From Pigmentiphaga aceris (GTDB lineage Bacteria > Pseudomonadota > Gammaproteobacteria > Burkholderiales > Burkholderiaceae_B), in the NCBI RefSeq assembly GCF_008119665.1, contig NZ_CP043046.1, positions 3,906,001-3,970,000 of the forward strand: a stretch of DNA of 64,000 nt. The letters run 5' to 3'. The stretch's first letter is position 1; the number at the start of each line of letters is the position of its first letter. Shown in pieces: positions 9,451 through 20,093 of the stretch. Made by a program: the position numbers and the translations under genes. The notes beneath the pieces were generated by a model. That model did no database searches. It saw only the letters and a program-made list of their open reading frames with translations, and was not told where the DNA came from.

Positions 9451-9891
9451 CGCATTACGGCATGCGGAGAGCGGCCGCGACGACCGTGGCGCTGGCGGCT
9501 GATTTACGTAAAACGCTTGTGCTGCGTGTTGGTGAGGCGCTTGCCATGCGGCGATAACAACACCACCGGAGCGTCGGCGGCTCGGCACGCTTAACTGCGT
9601 GCGGAGAGCTGTTAGAAGCGCCTTCCACGCAAAAATTCTGACAGTCCCACAGGTCCACGGTCGTGGCGCTGGCGGCTCATTTGATGCATGCGCTCAGCGG
9701 ACGTGTGAGGGCTTTCGGAAACGCCTGGCACCATCAGCACTTGGCTGCACCTAGCACCACTCATCACCGTTCTTCATCGGTCCGACCGTTCTTCACCGCG
9801 TCGAACTTTCCCTATCGCCCCGAACGTTCAACGCACAGCCGTCAACGCGCCAACCGTCAACGCCCCGCCTTTTCGTCGCATTACCTGATGC

Positions 9892-10272
9892 GCGGCCACC
9901 CGCTTCCAAGTCACCCCACCACCAAGCAGGCGCGCACATTTTCTTGAGTGGCGTTGCCCTGAAAGGCCTCTGATATACGGTCAGAGACGTGAGCCGCTGA
10001 GCCGCTTCGTGGCGACCTGGCCAGCCAATCCCGGGTGCCAGCCGCGTAGCGATTGAAGGATGGTGACCACCGAATGCCGAGAACCGCTAACAGCACCAAG
10101 CAGCCAGAGAAACGGCAAACGCCCAAAGGCGGCATGCGCTTTTAACCAAACGACCTTGAAGGCGTGGGTGGTGGGGCCGGGTCGGCTGCCCTTCTGGACA
10201 AGGTGGAGGGCGGGAGACCCGACACCAACGTCCAGCGGGGCAGACGAGCCGGCCCCACCACCCGCGACTGGC
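9892..10272. repeat. Element A, right arm
   Basis: This is the right arm, the inverse of 9071-9450. Its outer part forms the best nested stem-loop of the four arms: a 15-bp perfect outer stem plus two 6-bp inner stems. The sequence between its end and the uvrD stop (10273-10351) is an A/C-rich run with repeated ACAAGCAAA-like words and no gene. Confidence 0.8.
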
Positions 10273-10351
10273 AGAAGAACAACCACACCGTTACAAGCAA
10301 AAAGCAACCGTAGAACCAACCACCGTCACAAGCAAAGCAAACACAAGCAAA

Positions 10352-12724
10352 TCACAAGGCCGTCAGTTTCGCCATCGCCAAGGCCAGCGTCTTGGTACCA
10401 ACATCGGCGAAGCGCACCTGCACCTGAGCATCGGTACCACTGCCGGTCAGGGCCAGGATCACCCCTTCACCAAAGCGAGCGTGCGCCACACTCTGCCCCA
10501 CCTTGAACATCGTGCCACCCACCTCAACGCCGACCGGCCCATTGCGGCTGCTCGAATAGCCTTGCGACGAACCAAAATAGCCCTGCTCGCGGCTGCGGTT
10601 GTGCCAGGTCGTCCCGACCTGCTCAGGGGCAGACTTACCATCGTCCCGCCACGCCGACGTCGCCCACGCAGACCCCACATCCGCCGCCCGCCCCGCCTTC
10701 GGCGTCAACCACTTCAACGCCTCGTCGGGCATCTCCGCCAGGAAGCGTGAACGCATGTGATAACGCGTCTGACCGTGCAACATCCGCGTCTGCGAGAAGC
10801 TCATATACAGACGCTGACGCGCACGCGTGATCGCCACGTACATCAGGCGGCGCTCTTCTTCCAGACCCGATTGTTCAAGAATGCTGTTCTCGTGCGGGAA
10901 CAAACCTTCTTCCAGACCCGTGATGAAGACGGCATCGAATTCCAGGCCCTTGGCCGCATGCACCGTCATCAACTGCACGGCATCCTGGCCAGCGCTTGCC
11001 TGATTGTCGCCAGCCTCAAGCGCCGCATGCGACAGGAAACCCGCCAGCGGAGACGGAATGTCCTGGGCCAGGTCCGGCACCAAGGCACCTGCCTCGTCTT
11101 CGGGGTCGGGCAAACCTTGATCGGCATCGTTGATGCCCACCGTGCTGCCTTCGATCACGCCATCCTGACGATCCGGGTCGCGCATGTGGCCAGCTTCCGA
11201 GGCAAATGCAGCGGCGGCGTTCACCAGTTCGCGCAAGTTCTCGACGCGTTCGGCACCTTCTCGTTCGCCCTGGTAATGCGTGACCAGGCCACTGGCCTCG
11301 ATCACGTGTTCCACCACTTCGTGCAGTTGCATGCCCTGCGTGTCGAAGCGCATCTGGTCGATCAGCATCGAGAAGCGCACCAGCGCGCTGCCGCCACGGC
11401 CCGGCACGCGGGCCACGGCAGAATACAGGCTGCCGTTCAGTTCACGGGCCAAGTCGGCTTGCTGTTCAAGCGTGCGTGCGCCAATGCCGCGTACCGGGAA
11501 GTTGGCGACGCGCATCCAGGCGGTGTCATCGTGCGGATTTTCCATCAGGCGCAGGTAGGCCAGCGCGTGCTTGATTTCCTGGCGTTCGAAGAAGCGCAGA
11601 CCGCCGTAGACCTTGTAGGGAACGCCTGCCGAGAACAAGGCGTGCTCGACCACCCGCGACTGCGCGTTGCTGCGATACAGAATGGCAATGTCGCTGCGCA
11701 GGCGGCCTTCACCGATCAAGGAGCGGATTTCTTCCATGATGAAATGCGCTTCCTGGTTGTCCGACCCGGCTTCATACACACGGATCGGTTCACCATGCCC
11801 TTGATCGGTCCACAGGTTCTTGCCCAGACGGGTGCCGTTGTTCTGAATCAGCGCGTTGGCAGTGTCCAGAATGTGCCCATGCGAGCGATAGTTCTGCTCA
11901 AGCTTGATCACTGCACCGTGTGCGAATTCGTGTTCGAACTCGGCCATGTTGCCCACGTTGGCACCACGGAAGGCATAGATCGACTGGTCGTCGTCACCCA
12001 CCGCAAACACGGCTGCACCGCCACCGGCCAGCAGTTTCAGCCAGCGGTACTGCAAGGTGTTCGTATCTTGAAACTCGTCGACCAGAATGTGACGGAAGCG
12101 CCGCTGGTAATGCTCACGAATCGGCGCGTTGCGTGCCAGCAGTTCGTAGGAACGCAGCAGCAGCTCGGAAAAATCAGCCACCCCTTCACGCTGGCATTGC
12201 GTGTCGTACAAGTCGTAAAGCTCGACCATGCGGCGCGTGAACGCGTCATGGGCCTCTACGTCGCCTGCGCGCAGGCCAGCTTCCTTGTTGCCGTTGATAA
12301 ATTGCTGCAACTGCTTGGGCGGATATTTCTCATCGTCAACGTTGGCGGCCTTCAGCATGCGCTTGATCGACGCCAGTTGATCGGCAGTATCCAGAATCTG
12401 GAAGGTTTGCGGCAGGCCGGCGTCGCGGTGATGCGCGCGCAGCAAGCGGTTGCACAGACCGTGGAAGGTGCCGATCCACATGCCGCGCGTGTTGATCGGC
12501 AGCATGGCAGACATGCGCGTCAGCATTTCACGCGCTGCCTTGTTGGTGAAAGTCACGGCCAGCAGGCTGTGCGGCGTGGCACGGCCGGTCTGGATCAGCC
12601 AGGCCATGCGCGTGGTCAGCACCCTGGTCTTGCCGCTCCCGGCCCCGGCGAGCACCAGCGCATGGCGCGGCTCCAGCGTGACAGCGGCAAGTTGCGGGGG
12701 GTTCAGATTGGCAAGCAGGGACAT
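10352..12724 (-). CDS. uvrD: UvrD/Rep-type superfamily 1 DNA helicase (helicase II)
   Basis: The 790-residue ATP-dependent 3'-5' DNA helicase acts in nucleotide excision and mismatch repair. The Walker A motif AGAGSGKT is at about 26-33, with VDEFQDTN (Walker B), GDDDQSIYAFRGA (motif III) and the late motif VMTVHAAKGLEF-like (LMTVHAAKGLEFDAVF). The C-terminus has the UvrD-type extension ending in a Tudor-like HARFGEGVI...VRFADVGTK segment, which favours UvrD over Rep. ATG 12724 is chosen because the protein then begins MSLLANLNPPQ as in relatives; 81 further upstream codons are arginine-rich and not credible. It is transcribed toward element A. Confidence 0.93.
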   Translation of the reverse strand: MSLLANLNPPQLAAVTLEPRHALVLAGAGSGKTRVLTTRMAWLIQTGRATPHSLLAVTFTNKAAREMLTRMSAMLPINTRGMWIGTFHGLCNRLLRAHHRDAGLPQTFQILDTADQLASIKRMLKAANVDDEKYPPKQLQQFINGNKEAGLRAGDVEAHDAFTRRMVELYDLYDTQCQREGVADFSELLLRSYELLARNAPIREHYQRRFRHILVDEFQDTNTLQYRWLKLLAGGGAAVFAVGDDDQSIYAFRGANVGNMAEFEHEFAHGAVIKLEQNYRSHGHILDTANALIQNNGTRLGKNLWTDQGHGEPIRVYEAGSDNQEAHFIMEEIRSLIGEGRLRSDIAILYRSNAQSRVVEHALFSAGVPYKVYGGLRFFERQEIKHALAYLRLMENPHDDTAWMRVANFPVRGIGARTLEQQADLARELNGSLYSAVARVPGRGGSALVRFSMLIDQMRFDTQGMQLHEVVEHVIEASGLVTHYQGEREGAERVENLRELVNAAAAFASEAGHMRDPDRQDGVIEGSTVGINDADQGLPDPEDEAGALVPDLAQDIPSPLAGFLSHAALEAGDNQASAGQDAVQLMTVHAAKGLEFDAVFITGLEEGLFPHENSILEQSGLEEERRLMYVAITRARQRLYMSFSQTRMLHGQTRYHMRSRFLAEMPDEALKWLTPKAGRAADVGSAWATSAWRDDGKSAPEQVGTTWHNRSREQGYFGSSQGYSSSRNGPVGVEVGGTMFKVGQSVAHARFGEGVILALTGSGTDAQVQVRFADVGTKTLALAMAKLTAL

Positions 12725-12954
12725 GGCGGGACCGACAAAAAAGACAGAGAGAGCGCCGGGCAGTCTAGCACCTGACGACCGGCCGACTGTGGCCGCCCCG
12801 GTCCTGCTTGTCCTTCTGGCAGCACCGATTCGCTCCCAACAACGGGAACAGCTCTTGCGCCAGGGATAACCCTTTGCCGTGCGAAGTAAGGCCTTCCGTG
12901 GAACCTTCACCGAGGCCTTGCCACCGCGGCCAATCCGAGCAGGAGTTGTCACGC

Positions 12955-13761
12955 ATGAGATTTGCAAACAAGACGGTCATTGTCACCGGCGCGGGATCGG
13001 GCATTGGTGAAGGCGCAGCGCGCCGCTTCTCCCACGAAGGTGCCAAGGTGGTGCTGGTTGGCCGAACCAAGGAAAAGCTTGAAAAGATCGCATCCAGCCT
13101 GCCAGCAGACCGCACGCTGGTCCATGTTGCCGACGTATCACAGGAAATCGAAGTGAACGCGCTGATCTCAGCCGTGGTCACGAAGTTCGGCAGCATCGAC
13201 GTGGTGGTCAATGCAGCCGGCGTATTTGCGGGCAGCACCATTACCGAATCCACCACGGAAGACTGGCGCAAGGTCATGTCCAACGATGTGGACAGCATCT
13301 TCTTCATGTGCCGGGCCGCCATGCCGCACCTGATCCAAAGCAAGGGCAACATCGTGAACATCTCGTCGGTGTCGGGCATGGGTGGCGACTGGAATTCCAG
13401 CCTTTACAACGCGGCCAAGGGCGCGGTCACCAATTTCACACGCTCGATTGCGATGGACTACGGCCGTCAAGGGGTCCGGGTCAATGCCATCTGCCCGAGC
13501 ATGACCATGACCGACATGACGCAGGACATGCTGGACAAGCCCGAACTGATGGAAAGCTTCAAGGAACGCACGCCACTGTGGGGGCCAGCCACGCCTGAAG
13601 ATATCGCCGGACCGATCGCTTTTCTGGCCAGCGACGACGCCCGATATGTCACGGGTGTGAACCTGCCGGTTGATGGCGGCGTGACGGCAGCCAACGGTCA
13701 GCCGCCGCAGGGTGGAGCTCGGCCCTATAATGCTGGGTTAGGTCGCGCGGCCTACTCGTGA
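12955..13761 (+). CDS. Short-chain dehydrogenase/reductase
   Basis: This is a classical SDR of 268 residues with the nucleotide-binding motif TGAGSGIG near residue 11, NAAG in the middle, catalytic Ser in [10 protein letters not shown], and YNAAK as the active-site Tyr/Lys pair. The C-terminal segment [12 protein letters not shown] is typical of the family. It reduces or oxidises an unknown alcohol or ketone in the cytosol with NAD(P)H. AGGAG lies 10 nt before ATG 12955 and supports this start. Its last codons approach the leuS upstream region. Confidence 0.88.
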   Translation: MRFANKTVIVTGAGSGIGEGAARRFSHEGAKVVLVGRTKEKLEKIASSLPADRTLVHVADVSQEIEVNALISAVVTKFGSIDVVVNAAGVFAGSTITESTTEDWRKVMSNDVDSIFFMCRAAMPHLIQSKGNIVNISSVSGMGGDWNSSLYNAAKGAVTNFTRSIAMDYGRQGVRVNAICPSMTMTDMTQDMLDKPELMESFKERTPLWGPATPEDIAGPIAFLASDDARYVTGVNLPVDGGVTAANGQPPQGGARPYNAGLGRAAYS

Positions 13762-13856
13762 TGATGTTCTCCGGGGGCCGCGCCCACGCCTCGCGTCCCG
13801 GCCGCCGTGCACGGGATGGACGCATTTCCTTGATCGCAGCCCAGCCCCCGGAAACC

Positions 13857-16520
13857 ATGCAGGAACGCTACCACCCCGCCGAGGTCGAATCGGCCGCCCA
13901 GCAACACTGGAACGCCACCAACGCCACGTTGACCACCGAACACGCCAAGCGCCCGGACGGCTCTGAGAAGCCCAAGTTCTACGCTTGCTCCATGCTGCCC
14001 TACCCCAGCGGCAAGCTGCACATGGGCCATGTGCGCAACTACACCATCAACGACATGATGGCCCGTTATCTGCGGATGACCGGCCACAACGTATTGATGC
14101 CCATGGGCTGGGACGCCTTCGGCCTGCCCGCCGAAAACGCCGCCATGGACAAGGGCATCGCGCCCGCCAAGTGGACGCGCCAGAACATCGCCGACATGAA
14201 GGCGCAGATGCAACCGCTGGGCCTGTCGATCGACTGGTCGCGCGAGCTCGCCACCTGCGACCCCGAGTACTACAAGTGGAACCAGTGGTTCTTCCTGAAG
14301 ATGCTGGAAAAGGGCATCGCGTACAAGAAGACCCAGGTCGTCAACTGGGACCCGATCGACCAGACCGTGCTGGCCAACGAACAGGTCATCGACGGCCGTG
14401 GCTGGCGCTCTGGTGCCGTGGTGGAAAAGCGCGAAATCCCGGGCTACTACCTGGCCATCACGCAATACGCTGACGAACTGCTGGACAACGTGTCCGACCC
14501 GGCTGCCCCCGGTTACCTGCATGGCTGGCCCGAGCGTGTGCGCCTGATGCAGGAACACTGGATCGGCAAGAGCCAGGGCGTGCGCTTCGCCTTCCCGCAT
14601 GACATCAAGGACGCCGACGGCAAACTGGTGCAAGACGGCAAGATGTACGTCTTCACCACCCGTGCCGACACCATCATGGGCGTGACCTTCTGCGCCGTGG
14701 CCCCCGAGCACCCCATTGCAACGCTGGCCGCCGCGACGAACCCGACGCTGGCCGCGTTCATCGAGGACTGCGCACAAGGCGGTACCTCGGAGGCCGAAAT
14801 GGCCACGAAGGAAAAGGAAGGCGTGCCGACCGGCTTCTTCGTGACCCACCCGCTGACCGGCGCGCAAGTGCCGGTGTGGGTCGGCAACTACGTGCTGATG
14901 GGTTATGGCGACGGCGCTGTCATGGGCGTCCCCGCCCACGACGAGCGCGACTTCGCCTTCGCCCGCAAATACAGCCTGGAGATCAAGCAGGTCGTGGCCG
15001 TCGAAGGCCAGCAATACAGCGACCAGGCTTGGCAAGAGTGGTACGGCGACAAGCAGCGCGGCGTCTTGGTGAACTCGGGTGAGTACACCGGCCTGGGTTA
15101 TGCAGCCGCCGTCGACGCAATTGCCGCCGCCATCACGGTCAAGGAATTGGGCGAGAAAAAGACCACCTGGCGTCTGCGCGACTGGGGCGTGAGCCGCCAG
15201 CGCTACTGGGGCACGCCGATCCCGATCATCCACTGCGCCGATTGCGGCGACGTGCCGGTGCCCGAGAAAGACCTGCCGGTGATCCTGCCGGAACACCTGA
15301 TCCCCGATGGCAGTGGCAACCCGCTGAACAAGGACGACGCGTTCCTGAACGTGGCGTGCCCGCACTGTGGCAAGCCGGCCAAGCGCGAAACCGACACGAT
15401 GGATACCTTCGTGGACTCGGCCTGGTATTACATGCGCTATACCTGCCCGGACAGCGCCAACGCGATGGTCGATGCACGCAACGATTACTGGTCGCCGATG
15501 GACCAGTACATCGGTGGCATCGAACACGCCGTGCTTCACCTGCTGTATGCGCGCTTCTGGACCAAGGCCATGCGCGACATTGGCCTGATCAAGTACGACG
15601 AGCCGTTCACCAAGCTGTTCACGCAGGGTATGCTGCTCAATGAGTCGTATTTCCGCGAAGAGCCGAATGGCAAGAAGCGCTGGTTCTACCCCAGCGAAGT
15701 GGAAGTCACCCACGACGAGCGCGGTGCCCCGGTCAGCGCAGTTGCGCGCGCCGACGGCCAGCCGGTGCAGATGGGCGGCATCGAAAAGATGTCGAAGTCC
15801 AAGAACAACGTGGTGGAACCGGGCGACATCATCAGCCGCTTCGGTGCCGACACGGCACGCCTGTTCACCATGTTCGCAGGTCCCCCGGACCAAAGCGCGG
15901 CATGGTCCGACACCGGTGCCGAAGGCACGGCACGTTATCTGCGTCGCGTCTGGACCTTTGCCCATCGCCAAGCCGATGTCGTGCGTGAAGCGGGTGACGA
16001 TTTCACCGGCATCAGCCCGGCCGGTGCACGCCTGCGCCGTGACATCCACTTGCTGCTGCGCACGGTCGGCCATGACTACGACCGCCTGCAATACAACACC
16101 GTGGTGTCTGGCACCATGAAGCTGCTGAATGCACTGGACGACGCCACGCTGACCGATTCGCCGGCCGACCGTGCTGCCCTGCGCGAAGGTACCGGCATTC
16201 TGTTGCGTGCGCTGTACCCGGGCGCACCGCACATCACCCACGCGCTGTGGCAGGAGCTTGGCTTCGGCACGCGCATCGGTGATCTGATCGATGCACCGTG
16301 GCCGCAGGTCGACGAAGCCGCGCTGGTGCAGGACGAGATCGAGCTGGTGTTGCAGGTCAACGGCAAGATGCGTGGTTCGGTCACCGTGCCCGCAGCGGCC
16401 GACAAGGACGCCATCGAAGCCGCCGCCCGCGCACACGAGGCGGTCGAGAAATTCCTCGAAGGTCGTCCGCCCAAGCGCGTTATTGTGGTGGCCGGCAAAC
16501 TTGTCAACGTGGTGGGATGA
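13857..16520 (+). CDS. leuS: Leucyl-tRNA synthetase
   Basis: The 887-residue class I synthetase charges tRNA-Leu. The HIGH-type motif is HMGH at 55-58 and the KMSKS motif at 644-648. Between them lies the CP1 editing domain with the threonine-rich [11 protein letters not shown] segment that hydrolyses mischarged tRNA. ATG 13857 gives [11 protein letters not shown], the usual start; the frame is open 33 codons upstream but those residues are arginine-rich and atypical. Its stop overlaps the lptE start (ATGA), so leuS, lptE and holA form an operon. Confidence 0.97.
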   Translation: MQERYHPAEVESAAQQHWNATNATLTTEHAKRPDGSEKPKFYACSMLPYPSGKLHMGHVRNYTINDMMARYLRMTGHNVLMPMGWDAFGLPAENAAMDKGIAPAKWTRQNIADMKAQMQPLGLSIDWSRELATCDPEYYKWNQWFFLKMLEKGIAYKKTQVVNWDPIDQTVLANEQVIDGRGWRSGAVVEKREIPGYYLAITQYADELLDNVSDPAAPGYLHGWPERVRLMQEHWIGKSQGVRFAFPHDIKDADGKLVQDGKMYVFTTRADTIMGVTFCAVAPEHPIATLAAATNPTLAAFIEDCAQGGTSEAEMATKEKEGVPTGFFVTHPLTGAQVPVWVGNYVLMGYGDGAVMGVPAHDERDFAFARKYSLEIKQVVAVEGQQYSDQAWQEWYGDKQRGVLVNSGEYTGLGYAAAVDAIAAAITVKELGEKKTTWRLRDWGVSRQRYWGTPIPIIHCADCGDVPVPEKDLPVILPEHLIPDGSGNPLNKDDAFLNVACPHCGKPAKRETDTMDTFVDSAWYYMRYTCPDSANAMVDARNDYWSPMDQYIGGIEHAVLHLLYARFWTKAMRDIGLIKYDEPFTKLFTQGMLLNESYFREEPNGKKRWFYPSEVEVTHDERGAPVSAVARADGQPVQMGGIEKMSKSKNNVVEPGDIISRFGADTARLFTMFAGPPDQSAAWSDTGAEGTARYLRRVWTFAHRQADVVREAGDDFTGISPAGARLRRDIHLLLRTVGHDYDRLQYNTVVSGTMKLLNALDDATLTDSPADRAALREGTGILLRALYPGAPHITHALWQELGFGTRIGDLIDAPWPQVDEAALVQDEIELVLQVNGKMRGSVTVPAAADKDAIEAAARAHEAVEKFLEGRPPKRVIVVAGKLVNVVG

Positions 16521-17041
16521 TGGTCAAACGGTTTGAGATGGATCCGGCACGACGCACGGTGTTGCGCACCGCGCTGGCGCTCGGCATGACCGCAGCGCTG
16601 GCCGGTTGCGGCTTCGCGCTGCGCGGCCAGGCCACCCTGCCCTACAAGACGATTTACCTGGGTTTCTCGGGTAACAACGAACTTGGCGCAAACCTGCGAC
16701 GCAACATCCGCTACACCTCCAGCACCGAAGTGGTTGATCGGCCGCAGGACGCAGAAGCGCTGTTCCAGATGATGAGCGAAGAGCGTCAGAAGATCATTCT
16801 GACGCTCGACGGTCAGGGTCGGGTACGCGACTACGAGCTGATCTACCGCGTGGTCTTCCGCGTGCATGACGGCAAGGGTCGCGAATTCATGCCGCCGACC
16901 GAAATCAGTCTGCGCCGTGAAATCTCGTTCAACGACAGCGCACTGATGGCCAAGGAATCGGAAGAACGCCTGATCTACCGCGAGATGCAGGCTGACCTGG
17001 TGCAGCAGATCATGCGTCGCATGGAAGCGCAGGGCCGCTGA
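16517..17041 (+). CDS. lptE: LPS-assembly lipoprotein LptE
   Basis: The 174-residue outer-membrane lipoprotein forms a plug in the LptD barrel and is needed to place lipopolysaccharide on the cell surface. It has a basic N-terminus, a hydrophobic segment and the lipobox LAGC, followed by GFALRG, the standard mature start of LptE proteins. Two adjacent ATGs (16517 and 16520) could each start it; the first overlaps the leuS stop by four bases. holA starts 3 nt after its stop. Confidence 0.93.
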   Translation: MMVKRFEMDPARRTVLRTALALGMTAALAGCGFALRGQATLPYKTIYLGFSGNNELGANLRRNIRYTSSTEVVDRPQDAEALFQMMSEERQKIILTLDGQGRVRDYELIYRVVFRVHDGKGREFMPPTEISLRREISFNDSALMAKESEERLIYREMQADLVQQIMRRMEAQGR

Positions 17042-17044
17042 TTC

Positions 17045-18133
17045 ATGGGTGTGTCATTACGCGCGGAGCAATTGGCTGCCCGGCTCAAACCGGGCGAGCC
17101 TTTGTCGTCGCTCTACACCGTTACCGGCGACGAAGCCCTGCTTGTCATCGAAGCCATGGATGCGCTGCGGGCGGCTGCGCGCGCGGCCGGCCACCTTGAA
17201 CGTGAGGTGGTAGTCGCCGATGCGCGTACCGACTGGACCACGGTCCTGGCCGGTACGCAGTCGATGTCGCTGTTCGGTGAACGGCGCATTCTTGAGCTGA
17301 AGCTGCCGGGTGGCAAACCCGGCAAATCAGGCGGCGATGTCATTGCGCGTCTGGCGGCCGATTGCGGCACCAAACCGCCGGGCACCGCCGACTGCATCAC
17401 GCTGGTGATGCTGCCGCGCATCGACAAGACCGGTCGCGCAACACCGTGGTTCACCGCACTGGCCGCGCATGGCGTGGTGGTGGAAGTACCCACCATTGAT
17501 CGCAATGCGCTGCCGGACTGGATCGGCCTTCGTCTGGCAGCCCAGCAACAACGCGCCCGTGGCCCGGTATTGCAATGGATGGCCGAACGGGTCGAGGGCA
17601 ATCTGCTGGCCGCGCATCAGGAAATCCAGAAGCTGGGTTTGCTGTATCCGGAAGGCGATCTGAGCCTGGAACAGGTGCAGGATGCCGTCGCCAACGTGGC
17701 CCGCTACGACGTGTTCACCTTGCGTGACGCAATGCTTGCGGGTGATGCCACGCGCGTGGTGCGCACGCTTGACGGCTTGCGCGCTGAAGGTGAAGCACTG
17801 CCGCTGGTGCTGTGGGCAGTTGGCGAGGAAATTCGCCTGCTGGCCCGCCTGGCCGAAGCGCGTGCACAAGGCCAGAACCTGAGCGCATTGATGCGCAGCC
17901 TGCGTTTCTTCGGACCGCGTGAGCGCCTGGCCGAACAGGTGCTTGACCGGGTGGCTCCAAACGCCTGGCCTGCCGCGGTTCGACATGCCCACGAAGTCGA
18001 CAAGATGATCAAGGGTTTGTCGGTGCCCGGGCGCTTGGCAGACCCGTGGCACGAAATCACCCGACTTGCCCTGCGACTGGCCGCACGCCCGTCGCGCCAG
18101 ACACCACGCCGACCTCCGCGCCCTGCAGCCTGA
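17045..18133 (+). CDS. holA: DNA polymerase III subunit delta
   Basis: The 362-residue clamp-loader subunit opens the beta sliding clamp. The N-terminal LYTVTGDEALLVIEAMDALR segment is the typical start of the family, and AERVEGNLLAAHQEIQKLGLL and RYDVFTLRDAMLAGD mark the middle and collar regions. It follows lptE by 3 nt, the same order as in many betaproteobacteria. The C-terminal tail is rich in Arg and Pro. A GCGCTTAC/GTAAGCGC stem-loop (18151-18171) lies 18 nt past the stop, without a T-run. Confidence 0.93.
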   Translation: MGVSLRAEQLAARLKPGEPLSSLYTVTGDEALLVIEAMDALRAAARAAGHLEREVVVADARTDWTTVLAGTQSMSLFGERRILELKLPGGKPGKSGGDVIARLAADCGTKPPGTADCITLVMLPRIDKTGRATPWFTALAAHGVVVEVPTIDRNALPDWIGLRLAAQQQRARGPVLQWMAERVEGNLLAAHQEIQKLGLLYPEGDLSLEQVQDAVANVARYDVFTLRDAMLAGDATRVVRTLDGLRAEGEALPLVLWAVGEEIRLLARLAEARAQGQNLSALMRSLRFFGPRERLAEQVLDRVAPNAWPAAVRHAHEVDKMIKGLSVPGRLADPWHEITRLALRLAARPSRQTPRRPPRPAA

Positions 18134-18150
18134 CCGGCAGTTTTCCCAAA

Positions 18151-18171
18151 GCGCTTACACTCGGTAAGCGC
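18151..18171. terminator. Hairpin after holA, no T-run
   Basis: GCGCTTAC and GTAAGCGC (8 bp, loop ACTCG) form a perfect stem-loop in the holA-proA gap. It lacks a T-run, so it may be a weak or Rho-assisted terminator or an mRNA-stabilising end. Confidence 0.4.
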
Positions 18172-18269
18172 CCGGCTCGGCCGCTTGATTTGCCGGCTTA
18201 CTTGCCACCTCAATTGCCGCCACCCGCCGCCCTTTCCAACAGCAGACCCAGACACGTCCGCCGACGACC

Positions 18270-19535
18270 ATGAAATCTCTCGACATCTCCGAATACATGA
18301 CGCAGCTCGGTACGCGAGCACGCGCAGCATCGCGCGCCATCGCCCGAGCTGACGACACTGCCAAGTCAGGTGCCCTGCGCGCCATCGCACGTGGCCTGCA
18401 AGCCAATCGCGATGCCTTGATTGCCGCCAATGCAATCGACCTGGCGCGAGCCCGCGACAACGGCCTGGAACCCGCGATGCTGGATCGTCTTAAGCTGGAC
18501 GACAAAGCCCTGTCGCGCATGATCGAAGGCCTGACCCAGATCGCCGGCATGCCGGACCCGATCGGTGAAATCACCGAGGTCAAGATTCGCCCCAATGGCA
18601 TGCGTGTCGGCCGGATGCGTGTTCCGCTGGGTGTTATCGGCATCATCTACGAATCGCGTCCCAACGTGACCATCGACGCGGCGGCGCTTTGCCTGAAGTC
18701 GGGCAACGCGACGATTCTGCGCGGTGGCTCGGAAGCCATCGAGTCGAATGTGGCGCTGGGCGCTGTGATTCGGGCGGGATTGGAAGAAGCCGGCTTGCCG
18801 AGCGACGCAATTCAAGTGATCGAAACCACCGACCGTGCGGCCGTCGGTGCCTTGGTCACCGCCACGGAATACGTGGATGTGATCGTGCCGCGCGGCGGCA
18901 AACGCTTGATTGCGCGCCTGACCGAAGAAGCACGTGTACCGCTGATCAAGCACCTGGACGGCAACTGTCATGTCTACGTGGACAGCGCCGCAGACCTGGC
19001 ACAGGCCCACACGATTGCGCTGAATGCCAAGACATATCGCTTCGGCATTTGCGGCGCGATGGAAACGCTGCTGGTGCATCAGTCGGTAGTCACCGATTTC
19101 CTGCCCAAGCTGGCTGCGGAACTGCGCGCCCGCGAGGTGGAATTGCGCGGCTGTGAACGCACCCGTGCCCTGTTGCCCGATGCTGCTGTCGCCACGCAGG
19201 AAGACTGGTTTACCGAATACGCCGCGCCCGTGCTGGCGATCAAGGTGGTCGACAGCCTGGACGAGGCCATCGACCATATCGAGTATTACGGCTCGCACCA
19301 CACCGATTCGATCGTTACCGACAGCGTCACGCACGCCCGTCGCTTCCAGCGCGAAGTCGATTCCGCTTCAGTGTTGGTGAATCTGCCGACCTGCTTTGCC
19401 GACGGCTTTGAATACGGCCTGGGTGCGGAAATCGGCATTTCGACCAACAAGCTGCACGCGCGTGGCCCGGTTGGCCTGGAAGGCTTGACCACCCTGAAAT
19501 GGGTGCTCGACGGTGAAGGCCAGCAACGCGGCTGA
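18270..19535 (+). CDS. proA: Gamma-glutamyl phosphate reductase
   Basis: The 421-residue aldehyde-dehydrogenase-fold enzyme makes glutamate-5-semialdehyde in proline synthesis. The catalytic cysteine is C261 in [11 protein letters not shown], and the motifs [20 protein letters not shown] and VIVPRGGK are typical of ProA. Its partner proB is not in the window. Proline also matters for osmotic balance, a theme repeated by proXWV and the opg genes further along. Confidence 0.97.
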   Translation: MKSLDISEYMTQLGTRARAASRAIARADDTAKSGALRAIARGLQANRDALIAANAIDLARARDNGLEPAMLDRLKLDDKALSRMIEGLTQIAGMPDPIGEITEVKIRPNGMRVGRMRVPLGVIGIIYESRPNVTIDAAALCLKSGNATILRGGSEAIESNVALGAVIRAGLEEAGLPSDAIQVIETTDRAAVGALVTATEYVDVIVPRGGKRLIARLTEEARVPLIKHLDGNCHVYVDSAADLAQAHTIALNAKTYRFGICGAMETLLVHQSVVTDFLPKLAAELRAREVELRGCERTRALLPDAAVATQEDWFTEYAAPVLAIKVVDSLDEAIDHIEYYGSHHTDSIVTDSVTHARRFQREVDSASVLVNLPTCFADGFEYGLGAEIGISTNKLHARGPVGLEGLTTLKWVLDGEGQQRG

Positions 19536-19650
19536 CCTTCAAACCGGCGCAAGGCTGCATGACAACAGACTTGCGTCAACGGCACGACACGCTTGATCCC
19601 CTGACCAGGCGTGGTTCTTTTTCTTATCTATATTTCTACAGGATGGCCGG

Positions 19651-20073
19651 ATGCTCTGGGTAAAGGCTTTGCACATCGTTTTCGTCGCGTCGTGGTTTGC
19701 AGGACTGTTCTATTTGCCACGAATCTTCGTCAACCTCGCGCAGGACAATGACCCGGCGGTCACCACCCGATTGCTGCGCATGGCACGAAAGCTGTACCGT
19801 TTCATGAGCATTCTTGCTTTGCCTGCGCTGATTCTGGGCCTATGGCTGTTCCTGGGTTACGGCATCGGCAAAGGCCCGGGCAACGGTTGGCTGCACGCCA
19901 AGCTGGGCGTGGTCGTACTGATTATTGGCTACCACCACGCCTGTGGTGTGTTGCTGCGCAAGTTTGAAGCGGGCCGCAATGCGCGCTCGCATGTGTTTTA
20001 TCGATGGTTCAACGAAGTCCCGGTCTTGTTGCTGCTTGCAGCGGTAGTCCTGGCTGTCGTCAAACCCTTCTGA
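19651..20073 (+). CDS. hemJ: Protoporphyrinogen oxidase HemJ
   Basis: The 140-residue inner-membrane protein has four hydrophobic segments. The N-terminus LWVKALHIVFVASWFAGLFYLPR contains the conserved histidine and matches the HemJ/CopD-like family; later conserved residues include HAKLGVVVLIIGYHHACG. HemJ catalyses the penultimate step of heme synthesis in bacteria lacking HemG or HemY. ATG 19651 is chosen from the alignment-like N-terminus. The rlmL start follows 20 nt after the stop, so the two may be co-transcribed. Confidence 0.88.
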   Translation: MLWVKALHIVFVASWFAGLFYLPRIFVNLAQDNDPAVTTRLLRMARKLYRFMSILALPALILGLWLFLGYGIGKGPGNGWLHAKLGVVVLIIGYHHACGVLLRKFEAGRNARSHVFYRWFNEVPVLLLLAAVVLAVVKPF

Positions 20074-20093
20074 ACTCCAGGCAGGTTACTACT

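Larger units (their letters stand above)
9071..10272. repeat. Long inverted-repeat element, copy A (non-coding)
   Basis: The left arm (9071-9450) and right arm (9892-10272) are inverted, imperfect copies about 380 nt long around a 441-nt centre. The best-kept block is 77 nt (9146-9222 and 10120-10196) and differs at only two positions between the arms. Each arm also folds on itself: in the right arm GGGTGGTGGGGCCGG (10166-10180) pairs with 10249-10263, with inner CTGCCC/GGGCAG and CTGGAC/GTCCAG pairs. Open frames across the arms change frame between copies through one-base indels (GGCGG against GGCGGG), so they are not coding. The element fills the gap between two convergent genes. No transposase and no clear target duplication is visible. 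Confidence 0.85.

Noticed and set aside
9064..10506. Open frames of 90-174 codons in the arms of element A, sharing peptide similarity with frames in element B
   Set aside because: The peptide similarity only reflects repeated DNA: single-base indels shift the frame between copies and the inverted arms give the same peptide on both strands.
10757..12775. A 672-codon plus-strand frame opposite uvrD
   Set aside because: The minus strand carries all helicase motifs; the plus frame shows none and has no ribosome-binding site.
13752..16436. A long open frame opposite leuS (894 codons)
   Set aside because: It is antisense to an unmistakable leucyl-tRNA synthetase and its residues (His, Gln, Arg, Val-rich) are typical of GC-rich reverse frames.
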